This document shows, piece after piece, positions 35,124-43,738 of a stretch of 58,200 nucleotides of DNA. The stretch lies in assembly GCA_934491515.1 (NCBI GenBank), contig CAKSTF010000010.1, positions 1-58,200 on the forward strand, in the 5' to 3' direction. Under the pieces are notes generated by a model. The model searched no databases, was not told where the DNA came from, and saw nothing but the letters and a program-made list of their open reading frames with translations. The DNA is from an uncultured Eubacteriales bacterium. Lineage in GTDB: Bacteria; Bacillota; Clostridia; Oscillospirales; Acutalibacteraceae. Each line of letters begins with the position of its first letter. The stretch's first letter is position 1. The position numbers and the translations under genes are program-made.

Positions 35124-36397
35124 ACGCTCACGAACTTAAAGCAAAAATAGATTCCGGCGCTTTTGACGCTGACTTTAAAATGCTTTACGGGGAATGTGAA
35201 AATGCGGCAAAACGGTATAAAAAGGCGATAGACGGGTTTGTCTCGGTGTTCGGAGACGGAAACGGGTTAAGGCTTTTCTCCGCCCCCGGCAGAACGGAGG
35301 TGGGCGGTAATCATACCGACCACCAGCACGGCTGCGTGCTTGCGGGCGCGGTTAACCTTGACGTTATAGCCGTTGTAAACCAGACAGGCGGTAAACGCAT
35401 CCGTATAAAGTCGGAAGGCTTTGAAATGGATACGGTGGACGCCGCCGTGCTTGAACCGCAGCAAAAGGAAAACAACCGTTCAGCAGCGCTTATACGCGGC
35501 GTTGCGGCAGGTTTCGGAAAAATGGGATACGATATAGGCGGATTCGACGCTTACACAACCTCGAATGTGCTTAAAGGTTCGGGTCTTTCTTCCTCCGCTG
35601 CCTTTGAGGTGCTTGTTTCAAACATAGTCAATACTCTTTTCTGCAACTCTGCGGCGGACGCCGTTCAGATAGCAAAGATATCGCAGTCGGCGGAACGCGA
35701 TTATTTCGGCAAACCCTGCGGTCTGCTTGACCAGATGGCAAGTTCCGTTGGCGGATTTACATACGCCGATTTTAACGATCCGTCAAATCCCGAAGTGAGA
35801 AAGACGTCGGTCGATCTTACAAAATCCGGCTGCACGCTCTGCGTTGTGGATACGGGCGGCAATCATTCCAATCTTACGGGTGATTATGCCGATATTACCA
35901 TTGAATGCAAAAAGATAAGCAATGCGCTGGGCGTAGAGTTTCTGCGCGACGCGGATGAGGAAAAGTTTTATAAAGATATGGCTTCGCTGCGGATTTCCTG
36001 CGGTGACCGCGCAGTGCTTCGCGCTTTCCATTTCTTCAATGAAAACCGCCGCGTCGGGCTTCAGAAAGCGGCGCTTGAAAAGGGCGATTTTGCGGAATTT
36101 TTCCGCCTTGTAAACGAATCGGGCGATTCTTCTTACAAGTATCTTCAAAACGTGTATTCAAACCATGCCGCAAACGAGCAGGGTATATCCCTTGCACTGG
36201 CGGTTACAAGCCGATTTTTAGGCAACAGCGGCGCCTGCCGTGTACACGGCGGCGGTTTTGCCGGCACCATACAGTGCTACGTTCCGGACAGCAGGCTTTC
36301 CGAATATGTGAAAACCATTGAATGGGTGTTCGGAAAAGGTTCCTGCCATCCGCTGCACATAAGGCCTATCGGCGGGTATGAACTTACAGAAAAATAA
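35120..36397 (+). CDS. galK: Galactokinase-like GHMP kinase
   Basis: 425-residue GHMP kinase. The N-terminal galactokinase signature reads APGRTEVGGNHTDHQHG, the ATP loop is LKGSGLSSSAAFEVL, the catalytic Asp region is PCGLLDQMASS, and the C-terminal motif is GACRVHGGGFAGTIQ. In characterised galactokinases the sugar-binding triad is Glu-His-xx-Asp (GEHTDY); here Glu is Asn64, so the sugar substrate may differ. It overlaps the ackA stop as ATGA. galT and galE are not nearby. Confidence 0.85.
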   Translation: MNAHELKAKIDSGAFDADFKMLYGECENAAKRYKKAIDGFVSVFGDGNGLRLFSAPGRTEVGGNHTDHQHGCVLAGAVNLDVIAVVNQTGGKRIRIKSEGFEMDTVDAAVLEPQQKENNRSAALIRGVAAGFGKMGYDIGGFDAYTTSNVLKGSGLSSSAAFEVLVSNIVNTLFCNSAADAVQIAKISQSAERDYFGKPCGLLDQMASSVGGFTYADFNDPSNPEVRKTSVDLTKSGCTLCVVDTGGNHSNLTGDYADITIECKKISNALGVEFLRDADEEKFYKDMASLRISCGDRAVLRAFHFFNENRRVGLQKAALEKGDFAEFFRLVNESGDSSYKYLQNVYSNHAANEQGISLALAVTSRFLGNSGACRVHGGGFAGTIQCYVPDSRLSEYVKTIEWVFGKGSCHPLHIRPIGGYELTEK

Positions 36398-36414
36398 TCC
36401 CTGTTAAGGTGATA

Positions 36415-36453
36415 AAAAGCAAGTCGCGCTTCGGTTCGGCTTGCTTTTCTTTT
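36415..36453 (+). terminator. Terminator of ackA-galK
   Basis: Stem AAAAGCAAGTCG/CGGCTTGCTTTT (36415-36426 and 36437-36448, one wobble) with a 10-base loop, followed by T-rich sequence. Confidence 0.9.
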
Positions 36454-36594
36454 GCCCGATTATCCTCGGCGGTATAATGCCGTTTTATTATGAGTTTAAA
36501 GCAATGTGTTATGAGTTCAAATCAACAAAACCGATGTCCGTGCCGCACCTGCAAAAAAATCCGTTACACCTTGATTATTTTGTATAACTGTTTT

Positions 36595-36611
36595 TTGTGA
36601 AGTTTCAACAA
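36595..36611. promoter_or_regulatory. Rex-like operator 1
   Basis: TTGTGAAGTTTCAACAA resembles the clostridial Rex site TTGTTAA-N4-TTAACAA: both outer half-site ends match, but the spacer is 3 rather than 4 bases. Its centre is about 40 bp upstream of site 2. Confidence 0.4.
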
Positions 36612-36633
36612 AGATAGCAAAAAACGAATAATT

Positions 36634-36651
36634 TTGTAGATTTTTTAACAA
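36634..36651. promoter_or_regulatory. Rex-like operator 2, overlapping the -35 region
   Basis: TTGTAGATTTTTTAACAA matches TTGTTAA-N4-TTAACAA at 12 of 14 specified positions with the correct 4-base spacer. It lies 12 bases before the TATAAT at 36663-36668, where a bound repressor would block the promoter. Rex senses NADH/NAD+ and controls fermentative dehydrogenases in Clostridia. Confidence 0.55.
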
Positions 36652-36760
36652 TTATGTGTTATTATAATCACAAGCATATTATTTTGATGGGTACAACATA
36701 TAATCGTTTATCGAACGCTGTAGTTTGCACCCTGAAAAATCCAAAATTCGGAGGTTTGCT

Positions 36761-37705
36761 ATGAATAAAATTACCGTTATCGGAACAGGTTCCGTAGGCT
36801 CTACAATTGCCTACACGCTCACAATTATGGGTCTGGCGTCTGAAATTGTTATGATAGACGTCAACAACGAAAAGGCTTTGGGTGAAGCGCTTGATATCCG
36901 CCAGGGAACGCCGTTCTGCGGTCCTTGCGAGGTATATGCGGGCGATTACCGTGACGCCGAGGGTTCGGACATAGTAATAGTATCTTCGGGAATTGCGAGA
37001 AGAGAAGGGCAGACGCGTCTTGAACTTGCCCAGACAAACGTAAACATTATGAAGGCGATCGCGCCGGAAATTACCAAATACGCGCCCAACGCGGTGTACA
37101 TAATAGTAAGCAATCCGGTCGATATTTTAACCTACACATTCAATAAGGTGTCCGGTATGTCGGAATCCAGAATAATAGGCTCCGGTACGGTGCTTGATAC
37201 TTCAAGACTCCGCGCAAGACTTGCCGAATACTATAATATAAACCAGACCAACGTTCACGCTTATGTTTTGGGCGAGCACGGCGATTCATCGTTTATCCCG
37301 TGGTCGGTGGAGAACATTTCAAACGTTCCCGTAACAAAATGTCACGAACTTATAAAACGGTCGGACCTTGAAAGCCCCGAACTTGATTTTGCGGAAATCG
37401 AACAGTATGTAAGAAAATCCGGCGGCAAGGTCATTTCAAGAAAAGGTGCTACATTCTACGCCGTGTCGATATCCGTGGCACATATATGCAGGTGCATATT
37501 AAACGGTATTGATACAACCATGACCGTATCGACCATGATGCACGGCGAGTACGGAATCGACGATGTATGCTTAAGCACGGTAAATCTTATCGGGGACGGC
37601 GGAATACGCGGAAAAGTAAACGTTCCGCTTACCGATGATGAGATTAAAAAACTGCAATTCAGCGCAGACACGCTTAAATCAGTAATAAAAACACTTGATA
37701 TATAA
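36761..37705 (+). CDS. mdh: Malate dehydrogenase (LDH/MDH superfamily)
   Basis: 314-residue NAD-dependent 2-hydroxyacid dehydrogenase. The dinucleotide fold is ITVIGTGSVGSTIAYTL, the catalytic His is in LGEHGDSSF, and SNPVDILTY and GSGTVLDTSRLR follow. Overall similarity is LDH-like, but the substrate-specificity residue (Gln102 in lactate dehydrogenases) is Arg80 in SSGIARREGQTRLELA, the residue used by malate dehydrogenases. The next gene is fumarase, which supports oxaloacetate-to-malate reduction. The ATG at 36761 follows GGAGG. It is the first gene of the cluster, behind Rex-like sites. Confidence 0.85.
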   Translation: MNKITVIGTGSVGSTIAYTLTIMGLASEIVMIDVNNEKALGEALDIRQGTPFCGPCEVYAGDYRDAEGSDIVIVSSGIARREGQTRLELAQTNVNIMKAIAPEITKYAPNAVYIIVSNPVDILTYTFNKVSGMSESRIIGSGTVLDTSRLRARLAEYYNINQTNVHAYVLGEHGDSSFIPWSVENISNVPVTKCHELIKRSDLESPELDFAEIEQYVRKSGGKVISRKGATFYAVSISVAHICRCILNGIDTTMTVSTMMHGEYGIDDVCLSTVNLIGDGGIRGKVNVPLTDDEIKKLQFSADTLKSVIKTLDI

Positions 37706-37719
37706 GAAAGGTGAATGAA

Positions 37720-39096
37720 ATGGAATACCGTATTGAACATGACTCTATGGGTGAAGTAAAAGTCCCCGCCGACAAACTTTGGGCGGCGCAGACACAGCGC
37801 AGCCACGAAAACTTTAAAATAGGCGTAGACATTGAAACAATGCCCCGTGAAATAACCCACGCTTTCGGTATTTTGAAAAAGGCGGCGGCTCTTGCAAACG
37901 CGGAACTCAAGCCCGAAAAGATGACTGCGGAAAAACTTGAAGCAATCTCGCTTGCCTGCGATGAAGTAATTGCCGGTAAACTTAATGACAATTTTCCCCT
38001 CGTTGTATGGCAGACAGGTTCGGGCACGCAGTCCAATATGAACGCGAACGAGGTAATCGCGAACCGCGCAAACGCCATAGCGGGCAAAAAACTCTGCCAC
38101 CCGAACGACGATATAAATATGAGTCAGTCCTCAAACGATACATTCCCCACGGCGATGCACATTTCCGCGGTGATTATAATCGAGGATAAACTTATTCCGG
38201 CGCTTGAACTGCTTATAGGCACTTTCAAAAGGCTTGAAGCGGAGAACGAGGGTATTGTTAAATCGGGCAGAACTCACCTTCAGGACGCTACCCCCATCAA
38301 GTTCAGCCAGGAAATATCCGGCTGGCGTTCAAGCCTTGAGCGCGATGTTGAACTGCTTAAACTTGCCGTAAAACCGCTTCATGAATTGGCTCTCGGCGGC
38401 ACGGCGGTAGGTACGGGTCTTAACGCGCCCAAAGGATTTTCCGAACTTGTTGCAGCAAAGGTTTCCGAACTTACGGGCAAACCTTTTGTTACGGCTGAAA
38501 ATAAATTCCATGCGCTTACTTCAAAAGATGAACTTGTATTCGCACACGGCGCGATAAAGGCCGCCGCCTGCGATATGATGAAGATAGCAAACGACGTTCG
38601 CTGGCTGGCTTCCGGTCCGCGCGACGGTTTGGGCGAAATACATATCCCCGAAAACGAACCCGGATCTTCAATTATGCCCGGTAAGGTAAACCCCACCCAG
38701 TGCGAGGCGGTTACCATGGTTGCCGTACAGGTTATGGGCAACGATGTTGCGGTAGGCATTGCGGCGTCGCAGGGCAATTTTGAACTTAACGTGTTTATGC
38801 CGGTTGCAATGTACAATTTCCTTCAGTCGGCAAGACTTCTTGCCGAGGCTACGGTTTCGTTTAACAACAACTGCGCAGTGGGCATTACCGCGAATAAAGA
38901 AAAGATGTATCACAATCTTCATAATTCGCTTATGCTTGTTACGGCGCTTAATCCTTACATAGGTTATGAAAACGCCGCAAAAACCGCCAAAAAGGCGTTT
39001 AAAGACAATATTTCGCTTAAAGAAGCCTGCGTTGAACTCGGCTTCCTTACGGCTGAAAAATTCGACGAGGTATTCCACCCCGAACAGATGGTTTAA
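37720..39096 (+). CDS. fumC: Class II fumarate hydratase
   Basis: 458-residue fumarase/aspartase superfamily enzyme. It begins YRIEHDSMGEVKVPADKLWAAQTQRSHENFKIG, has GSGTQSNMNANEV, the substrate site SSNDTFPTAMHI, and the signature loop EPGSSIMPGKVNPTQCE with the catalytic Ser. Absence of aspartase hallmarks and adjacency to mdh favour fumarase, running malate to fumarate here. A GTG nine bases upstream is possible; AAAGGTGA supports the ATG at 37720. It follows mdh by 14 bases. Confidence 0.93.
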   Translation: MEYRIEHDSMGEVKVPADKLWAAQTQRSHENFKIGVDIETMPREITHAFGILKKAAALANAELKPEKMTAEKLEAISLACDEVIAGKLNDNFPLVVWQTGSGTQSNMNANEVIANRANAIAGKKLCHPNDDINMSQSSNDTFPTAMHISAVIIIEDKLIPALELLIGTFKRLEAENEGIVKSGRTHLQDATPIKFSQEISGWRSSLERDVELLKLAVKPLHELALGGTAVGTGLNAPKGFSELVAAKVSELTGKPFVTAENKFHALTSKDELVFAHGAIKAAACDMMKIANDVRWLASGPRDGLGEIHIPENEPGSSIMPGKVNPTQCEAVTMVAVQVMGNDVAVGIAASQGNFELNVFMPVAMYNFLQSARLLAEATVSFNNNCAVGITANKEKMYHNLHNSLMLVTALNPYIGYENAAKTAKKAFKDNISLKEACVELGFLTAEKFDEVFHPEQMV

Positions 39097-39137
39097 ACTG
39101 TGAAACGCCGCTTTAAAGCGGCAGAAGGAGATAGAAA

Positions 39138-39932
39138 ATGAAAGTCAGTTATTTTCCGGGTTGCACTTTGCGTACAAAGGCAAAGGAACTTGACTTTTAC
39201 GCCAGAAAGTGCGCGGAAGTTTTAGGCGCCGAACTTTGCGAGATTGAAGATTGGCAGTGCTGCGGTGCCGTGTTCGGCAGCGCTTCGGATGAGATCGCTT
39301 CAAAACTCCCGTCGGTGCGTGCGCTTATTGCAGCCGAAAAGGAACAAAGACCGCTTGTTACGGTTTGTTCCGCCTGCTATAACGTTATAAAGCAGACAAA
39401 CAACGCTTTTTTGCAGGATAAAGAGTTTTCCGATAAAGTGAACCGTTATCTTGCGCAGGATACAGAACCTTCACAGTACTGCGGTACTGCCGAGGTAATT
39501 CATTACCTTGAACTTCTGCGCGATAAAATAGGTTTTGATAAAGTAAAAGCAGCGGTAAAAAATCCGCTTACCGGCAGAAAGATTGCCGCATATTACGGAT
39601 GTATGCTTCTGCGCCCTTCAAAGGTGTTAGGTCTTGACGACCCCGAGAATCCTTCCGTTATGGAGGATTTCATACGCGCTTTGGGCGCCGAACCGGTAAT
39701 ATATCCGCAAAGGAACGAATGCTGCGGCGGATATGTTGTGCTTGAAGACGCCGCTGCCGCAAAGAAAAACAGCCGCAGGGTAAGCGACAGCGCAGCCGCA
39801 TGCGGCGCCGAACTTATGGTAACGGCGTGCCCGCTTTGCAAATATAATCTTGTAAAAGCGGAAAGCCCCGTGCCGGTGGTTTATTTTACCGAACTTCTTG
39901 CCGAGGCTCTCGGCGTTAAGGAGGAACAGTAA
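39138..39932 (+). CDS. hdrB: Heterodisulfide reductase subunit B-like protein (two CCG domains)
   Basis: 264-residue soluble HdrB homologue. Both CCG motifs are complete: Cys9, Cys41-42, Cys77/80 and Cys155, Cys195-196, Cys231/234. In methanogen HdrB such motifs bind two non-cubane [4Fe-4S] clusters that cleave the CoM-S-S-CoB disulfide. Clostridia have no CoM/CoB, so the acceptor must differ: a protein or small-molecule disulfide, or only electron relay. AGGAG precedes the ATG; the stop overlaps the hdrC start (TAATG). Confidence 0.9.
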   Translation: MKVSYFPGCTLRTKAKELDFYARKCAEVLGAELCEIEDWQCCGAVFGSASDEIASKLPSVRALIAAEKEQRPLVTVCSACYNVIKQTNNAFLQDKEFSDKVNRYLAQDTEPSQYCGTAEVIHYLELLRDKIGFDKVKAAVKNPLTGRKIAAYYGCMLLRPSKVLGLDDPENPSVMEDFIRALGAEPVIYPQRNECCGGYVVLEDAAAAKKNSRRVSDSAAACGAELMVTACPLCKYNLVKAESPVPVVYFTELLAEALGVKEEQ

Positions 39933-40324
39933 TGCAGAGCAAAAACGAACTTAAAAAAGAACAGATTCTGCGCATAAGCGGCGTAAATCCGCTTAAATGT
40001 ATGCGCTGCGGCAAATGCTCCGCAACCTGTCCTTCGTATGATGAAATGGAATATCATCCGCACCAGTTTGTATATATGGTTGAAACAGGGGATATAGAGC
40101 CGCTTCTTAAATCCGAGTCGCTCTACAAATGCCTTTCCTGCTTTGCCTGCGTGGACAGATGTCCGCGCGGAGTAGAACCTGCAAAGCTTATCGAAGCGGT
40201 AAGGCTTTGCGTTATACGCGAAAAGGGCGGCGCAAGGCTTTCGCCAGATGATATTCCCGCGCTTCTTGATGATGATATACCCGGTCAGGCTCTTATGAGC
40301 GCGCTCAGAAAATATTCAAAGTAA
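39932..40324 (+). CDS. hdrC: Heterodisulfide reductase subunit C-like protein
   Basis: 130-residue small Fe-S protein with two [4Fe-4S] motifs, CMRCGKCSATCPS (about residue 28) and CLSCFACVDRCPRG (about residue 68), in a helical HdrC fold. It relays electrons between HdrA and HdrB. There is no membrane anchor, so it belongs to the cytoplasmic HdrABC type rather than HdrDE. It is translationally coupled to hdrB. Confidence 0.92.
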   Translation: MQSKNELKKEQILRISGVNPLKCMRCGKCSATCPSYDEMEYHPHQFVYMVETGDIEPLLKSESLYKCLSCFACVDRCPRGVEPAKLIEAVRLCVIREKGGARLSPDDIPALLDDDIPGQALMSALRKYSK

Positions 40325-40338
40325 GGAGAAAACGTAAA

Positions 40339-42333
40339 ATGCAGAAAATCGGAGTTTTCGTATGCCACTGCGGTACCAACATTGCCGGAACAGTGGATGT
40401 TAAAAGAGTTGCCGAAGCATTATCGCACGAGCCGGGCGTGGCGTTCTCCACCGACTACCAGTATATGTGCTCTCAGGCAGGTCAGGATATGATAAAGCAG
40501 GCAATAGCCGATAACGGTCTTACCGGTATCGTTGTTTGTTCCTGCTCGCCCCGTATGCATGAAGCAACCTTCCGCAAGACAGCGGCTGCGGCGGGCATCA
40601 ACCCCTATATGGTGGAGATTGCCAACATCCGCGAGCAGTGCTCATGGGTACATAAGGACGTTCCGACCGGCACCGAAAAGGCTATAATACTTGCAAAGGC
40701 TGCTGTGGCGAAGGTAAAACTTAACGCACCCCTTACACCGGGGGAAAGTCCCGTTGTAAAACGTGCGCTGGTAATAGGCGGCGGTATCGCCGGTATTCAG
40801 ACGGCACTCGATATCGCGGACGCAGGTTTTCCTGTGGACATAGTTGAAAAGAAACCCACGATAGGCGGCAAAATGGCGCAGCTTGATAAAACTTTCCCGA
40901 CGCTTGACTGTGCCGCGTGTATTCTTACGCCTAAAATGGTTGATGTTGCCCAGAACGAAAATATACGCATATTCTCTTATTCCGAGGTGACAAAGGTAGG
41001 CGGATTTGTAGGTAATTTCGAGGTTACGATAAAACGCAAGGCACGTTACGTTAAAGAGGACATTTGCACCGGCTGCGGACTTTGCACCGAAAAATGCCCT
41101 ATGAAGAAAGTGCCTAATGAATTCAACCTCGGAATGGATAATCGCAGCGCTATCTATATTCCGTTTGCGCAGGCAGTGCCGAAGGTTGCCACTATCGACC
41201 CCGAACACTGCAACATGCTTAAAAACGGCAAGTGCGGTCTTTGCTCCAAGATATGCGCCGCAGGCGCTATCGACTATAACGCAAAGGACGAATTTATAGA
41301 AGAAAAATACGGCGCGATTGTTGTTGCAACCGGTTTTAATCCCATTTCAATGGATAAGTTCGACGAATTTGCGTATTCCCAGTCAAAAGACGTTATAACC
41401 TCGCTTGAACTTGAGCGCCTTATGAACGCCGCAGGTCCTACCGGCGGTACGCTTTTAAGACCCTCGGACCATGAACATCCGCATACGATAGTGTTTGTAC
41501 AGTGCGTAGGTTCAAGGTGTGAAAAATGCGCCGAAAAAGGCAAGGAGTATTGCTCCAAAATATGCTGTATGTACACGGCGAAGCACGCAATGCTTATAAG
41601 GGACAAATATCCCGATACCGAGGTTTACGTTTTCTATATAGACGTGAGAACCCCCGGTAAAAACTTTGACGAGTTTTACCGCCGCGCCGTTGAAGAATAC
41701 GGTGTACACTACATAAAAGGTATGGTAGGCAAGGTTTCTCCGGAAGGCGGAAAACTCAAGGTTCAGGCATCCGACCTTATTTACGGCAGACAACTTCACA
41801 TAGACGCCGATCTTGTGGTGCTTGCCGCCGCGATAGAACCTGATAAATCCGCCCGTCCGCTTGCAACAATGCTTACGGCAAGTATGGACACAAATGACTT
41901 CTTTACCGAGGCTCACCCGAAGCTCCGCCCCGTGGAAAGCCCCACGGCCGGCGTGTTCCTTTCGGGAACCTGCCAGGGACCCAAGGATATACCCGAAACG
42001 GTTTCTCAGGCAGGCGCTGCCGCTTCAAAGGTAATAGGTCTTTTATGCAAGGATAAACTTACAGGTAACCCGTGCGTTGCCCACTCCGACGAAATGATGT
42101 GCAACGGCTGTTCCACCTGCGAAAAGGTTTGCCCGTACGGTGCTATCACTTATGAAAACAAAGAATTCAGAATGCCGGACAGAACCACAAAGGTACGCCG
42201 CGTGGCGGTCGTAAACGAAGCGGTCTGCCAGGGCTGCGGCGCTTGTACCGTTGCGTGTATGTCGGGCGCTATGGACCTTAAAGGCTTTATGAATAAACAG
42301 ATTATGGCGGAGGTAGATGCGATATGCAAGTAA
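40339..42333 (+). CDS. hdrA: Heterodisulfide reductase subunit A-like, flavin-based bifurcation candidate
   Basis: 664-residue FAD/Fe-S protein. The N-terminal domain (VFVCHCGTNIAGTVD) is followed by the FAD Rossmann motif VIGGGIAGIQTALDIA (145-160), IGGKMAQLDKTFPTLDCAACILTPKM with Cys191/194, ferredoxin-like motifs at 243-253 and 291-306, the thioredoxin-reductase-like part, and two C-terminal [4Fe-4S] motifs at 588-602 and 630-643. This is the full-length domain order of HdrA that bifurcates electrons through its FAD in methanogens. GGAG precedes the ATG. The end overlaps flxD by 10 bases. Confidence 0.93.
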   Translation: MQKIGVFVCHCGTNIAGTVDVKRVAEALSHEPGVAFSTDYQYMCSQAGQDMIKQAIADNGLTGIVVCSCSPRMHEATFRKTAAAAGINPYMVEIANIREQCSWVHKDVPTGTEKAIILAKAAVAKVKLNAPLTPGESPVVKRALVIGGGIAGIQTALDIADAGFPVDIVEKKPTIGGKMAQLDKTFPTLDCAACILTPKMVDVAQNENIRIFSYSEVTKVGGFVGNFEVTIKRKARYVKEDICTGCGLCTEKCPMKKVPNEFNLGMDNRSAIYIPFAQAVPKVATIDPEHCNMLKNGKCGLCSKICAAGAIDYNAKDEFIEEKYGAIVVATGFNPISMDKFDEFAYSQSKDVITSLELERLMNAAGPTGGTLLRPSDHEHPHTIVFVQCVGSRCEKCAEKGKEYCSKICCMYTAKHAMLIRDKYPDTEVYVFYIDVRTPGKNFDEFYRRAVEEYGVHYIKGMVGKVSPEGGKLKVQASDLIYGRQLHIDADLVVLAAAIEPDKSARPLATMLTASMDTNDFFTEAHPKLRPVESPTAGVFLSGTCQGPKDIPETVSQAGAAASKVIGLLCKDKLTGNPCVAHSDEMMCNGCSTCEKVCPYGAITYENKEFRMPDRTTKVRRVAVVNEAVCQGCGACTVACMSGAMDLKGFMNKQIMAEVDAICK

Positions 42334-42758
42334 ACGATTATAAACCGCTTATAGTGGCGTTTTGCTGCAACTGGTGCTCTTACGCAGGCGCAGACCTTGC
42401 CGGCAATAACCGCCTTAACTATCCGGCGGATGTAAAAATAATCCGCGTGCCCTGTTCGTGCAGGGTAAACCCCACCTTTATACTCCGCGCGTTTCAGCGC
42501 GGTGCCGACGGGGTGATAATCTGCGGCTGCCATCCCGGCGACTGTCATTACACATCGGGCAACTATTACACACGCCGCCGTATGGCACTGCTGTTCTCTA
42601 TGCTTGATTATTTGGGTATCGAGAAAGAACGTACGCGCGTTGAGTGGGTGAGTGCTGCGGAAGGCGCAAAGTTTGCAGAAACTATGAATGATTTTGTAAG
42701 TACGGTTGCCGCACTCGGCAAAAACCGCAGATTGGAGGATTTGCGATGCAGGAAATAA
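42324..42758 (+). CDS. flxD: MvhD/FlxD-family [2Fe-2S] protein
   Basis: 144-residue MvhD-type adaptor that passes electrons from an oxidising module to HdrA. Seven cysteines are arranged as CCNWC (14, 15, 18), CSC (44, 46), and CGCHPGDC (67, 69, 74), with GADGVIICGCHPGDCHY as family signature. GGAGG precedes the ATG. It overlaps hdrA upstream and flxC downstream (13 bases), so the three are coupled in translation. Confidence 0.92.
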   Translation: MQVNDYKPLIVAFCCNWCSYAGADLAGNNRLNYPADVKIIRVPCSCRVNPTFILRAFQRGADGVIICGCHPGDCHYTSGNYYTRRRMALLFSMLDYLGIEKERTRVEWVSAAEGAKFAETMNDFVSTVAALGKNRRLEDLRCRK

Positions 42759-43738
42759 AACGTGACGCTATCCTTGAAACAGCGAAAAAACTTTTTGAAA
42801 ACGGCACCGTAAACAGTGCCCTGGGCTGGAAAACGGGCGAGTTTGATTATGACGTTACGCCGGCGGTTTTCACCTCTTATGAAAATCTTGAAAAGGATTT
42901 CCTTTGGAACGATTTTTGCGGCGCAAACTTTTCAAAGTATCTTATTAAAGAAACCGCAAAGACCGATAAAAAGGTTTTGGTGTTCTTAAAGCCGTGCGAT
43001 ACATACAGTTTCAATCAGCTTCTTACCGAGCACCGCTTTGACCGCGAAAAGGTTTACGCAGTAGGTGTTCCCTGCAGCGGTATGCTGGACGCGGGAAAGA
43101 TAAAAGCCGCGGCAGAGGGAATAAAGAGTGTTACCGATTGCGGCGACACCGTAAAGATTGAAACCCTTTACGACGGCGAGACTGTTTTAAAACGCGAAGA
43201 ACTTTTGCCCGACAGATGCTTAAACTGCAAGTCGAAACGCCACGTTGCCTACGACGAACTTTTGGGCGCCGACGGCGAGGTTTTGGATTCGAACCGTTTT
43301 GACGAAGTGAAGCGTCTTGAAAAGATGACCGCGGAAGAGCGTTTTGAATTCTGGCAGGGCGAACTTTCGCGCTGTATCAGATGTAACGCCTGCAGAGACG
43401 TATGCCCCGCGTGCACCTGCGAAAAATGCGTTTTCGATAACCCCGCTTCGGGCGTTGAAAACAAGGCTGCGGCGGACTCTTTTGAAGAAAATATGTTCCA
43501 CGTTATACGCGCTTTCCATGTGGCGGGCCGCTGCACCGACTGCGGCGAATGTTCAAGGGTATGTCCCCAGCATATACCGCTTCATCTTTTAAACCGCAAG
43601 TTTATAAAGGATATCGATTCTTTCTACGGTGATTACCAGGCCGGCGCGGAGGTAGGCTCCAGAGCGCCTATAGTTAATTACACCATCGAAGACATAGAAC
43701 CCAAAGACGCTGTGAGGGGAGGCGCGCATGATGCGTAA
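42746..43738 (+). CDS. flxC: FlxC-like 4Fe-4S dicluster protein with FrhB/FdhB-like N-terminal part
   Basis: 330-residue protein. The middle segment VLVFLKPCDTYSFNQLLTEHRFDREKVYAVGVPCSGMLD (77-115) resembles FrhB/FdhB-type subunits. A pair of [4Fe-4S] motifs follows: CIRCNACRDVCPACTC (210-224) and CTDCGECSRVCPQ (263-274), with further cysteines at 158-161. Its place after mvhD and before FlxB/FlxA-like genes matches FlxC of HdrABC-FlxABCD clusters. It probably carries electrons from the NADH module to FlxD; it could itself bind a flavin. Confidence 0.75.
   Translation: MQEIKRDAILETAKKLFENGTVNSALGWKTGEFDYDVTPAVFTSYENLEKDFLWNDFCGANFSKYLIKETAKTDKKVLVFLKPCDTYSFNQLLTEHRFDREKVYAVGVPCSGMLDAGKIKAAAEGIKSVTDCGDTVKIETLYDGETVLKREELLPDRCLNCKSKRHVAYDELLGADGEVLDSNRFDEVKRLEKMTAEERFEFWQGELSRCIRCNACRDVCPACTCEKCVFDNPASGVENKAAADSFEENMFHVIRAFHVAGRCTDCGECSRVCPQHIPLHLLNRKFIKDIDSFYGDYQAGAEVGSRAPIVNYTIEDIEPKDAVRGGAHDA

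Larger units (their letters stand above)
36454..36760. other. Non-coding regulatory region upstream of the mdh-fumC-hdr-flx-frd cluster
   Basis: About 300 A/T-rich bases without a credible gene. A -10 box TATAAT lies at 36663-36668, but no good -35 sits at proper distance, hinting at regulated transcription. Two Rex-like palindromes are annotated separately at 36595 and 36634. The presumed 5' leader of about 90 bases ends in GGAGG before the mdh ATG. Confidence 0.6.

Noticed and set aside
36761..37705. L-lactate dehydrogenase as the function
   Set aside because: The specificity residue is Arg, as in malate dehydrogenases, and fumarase is next to it.
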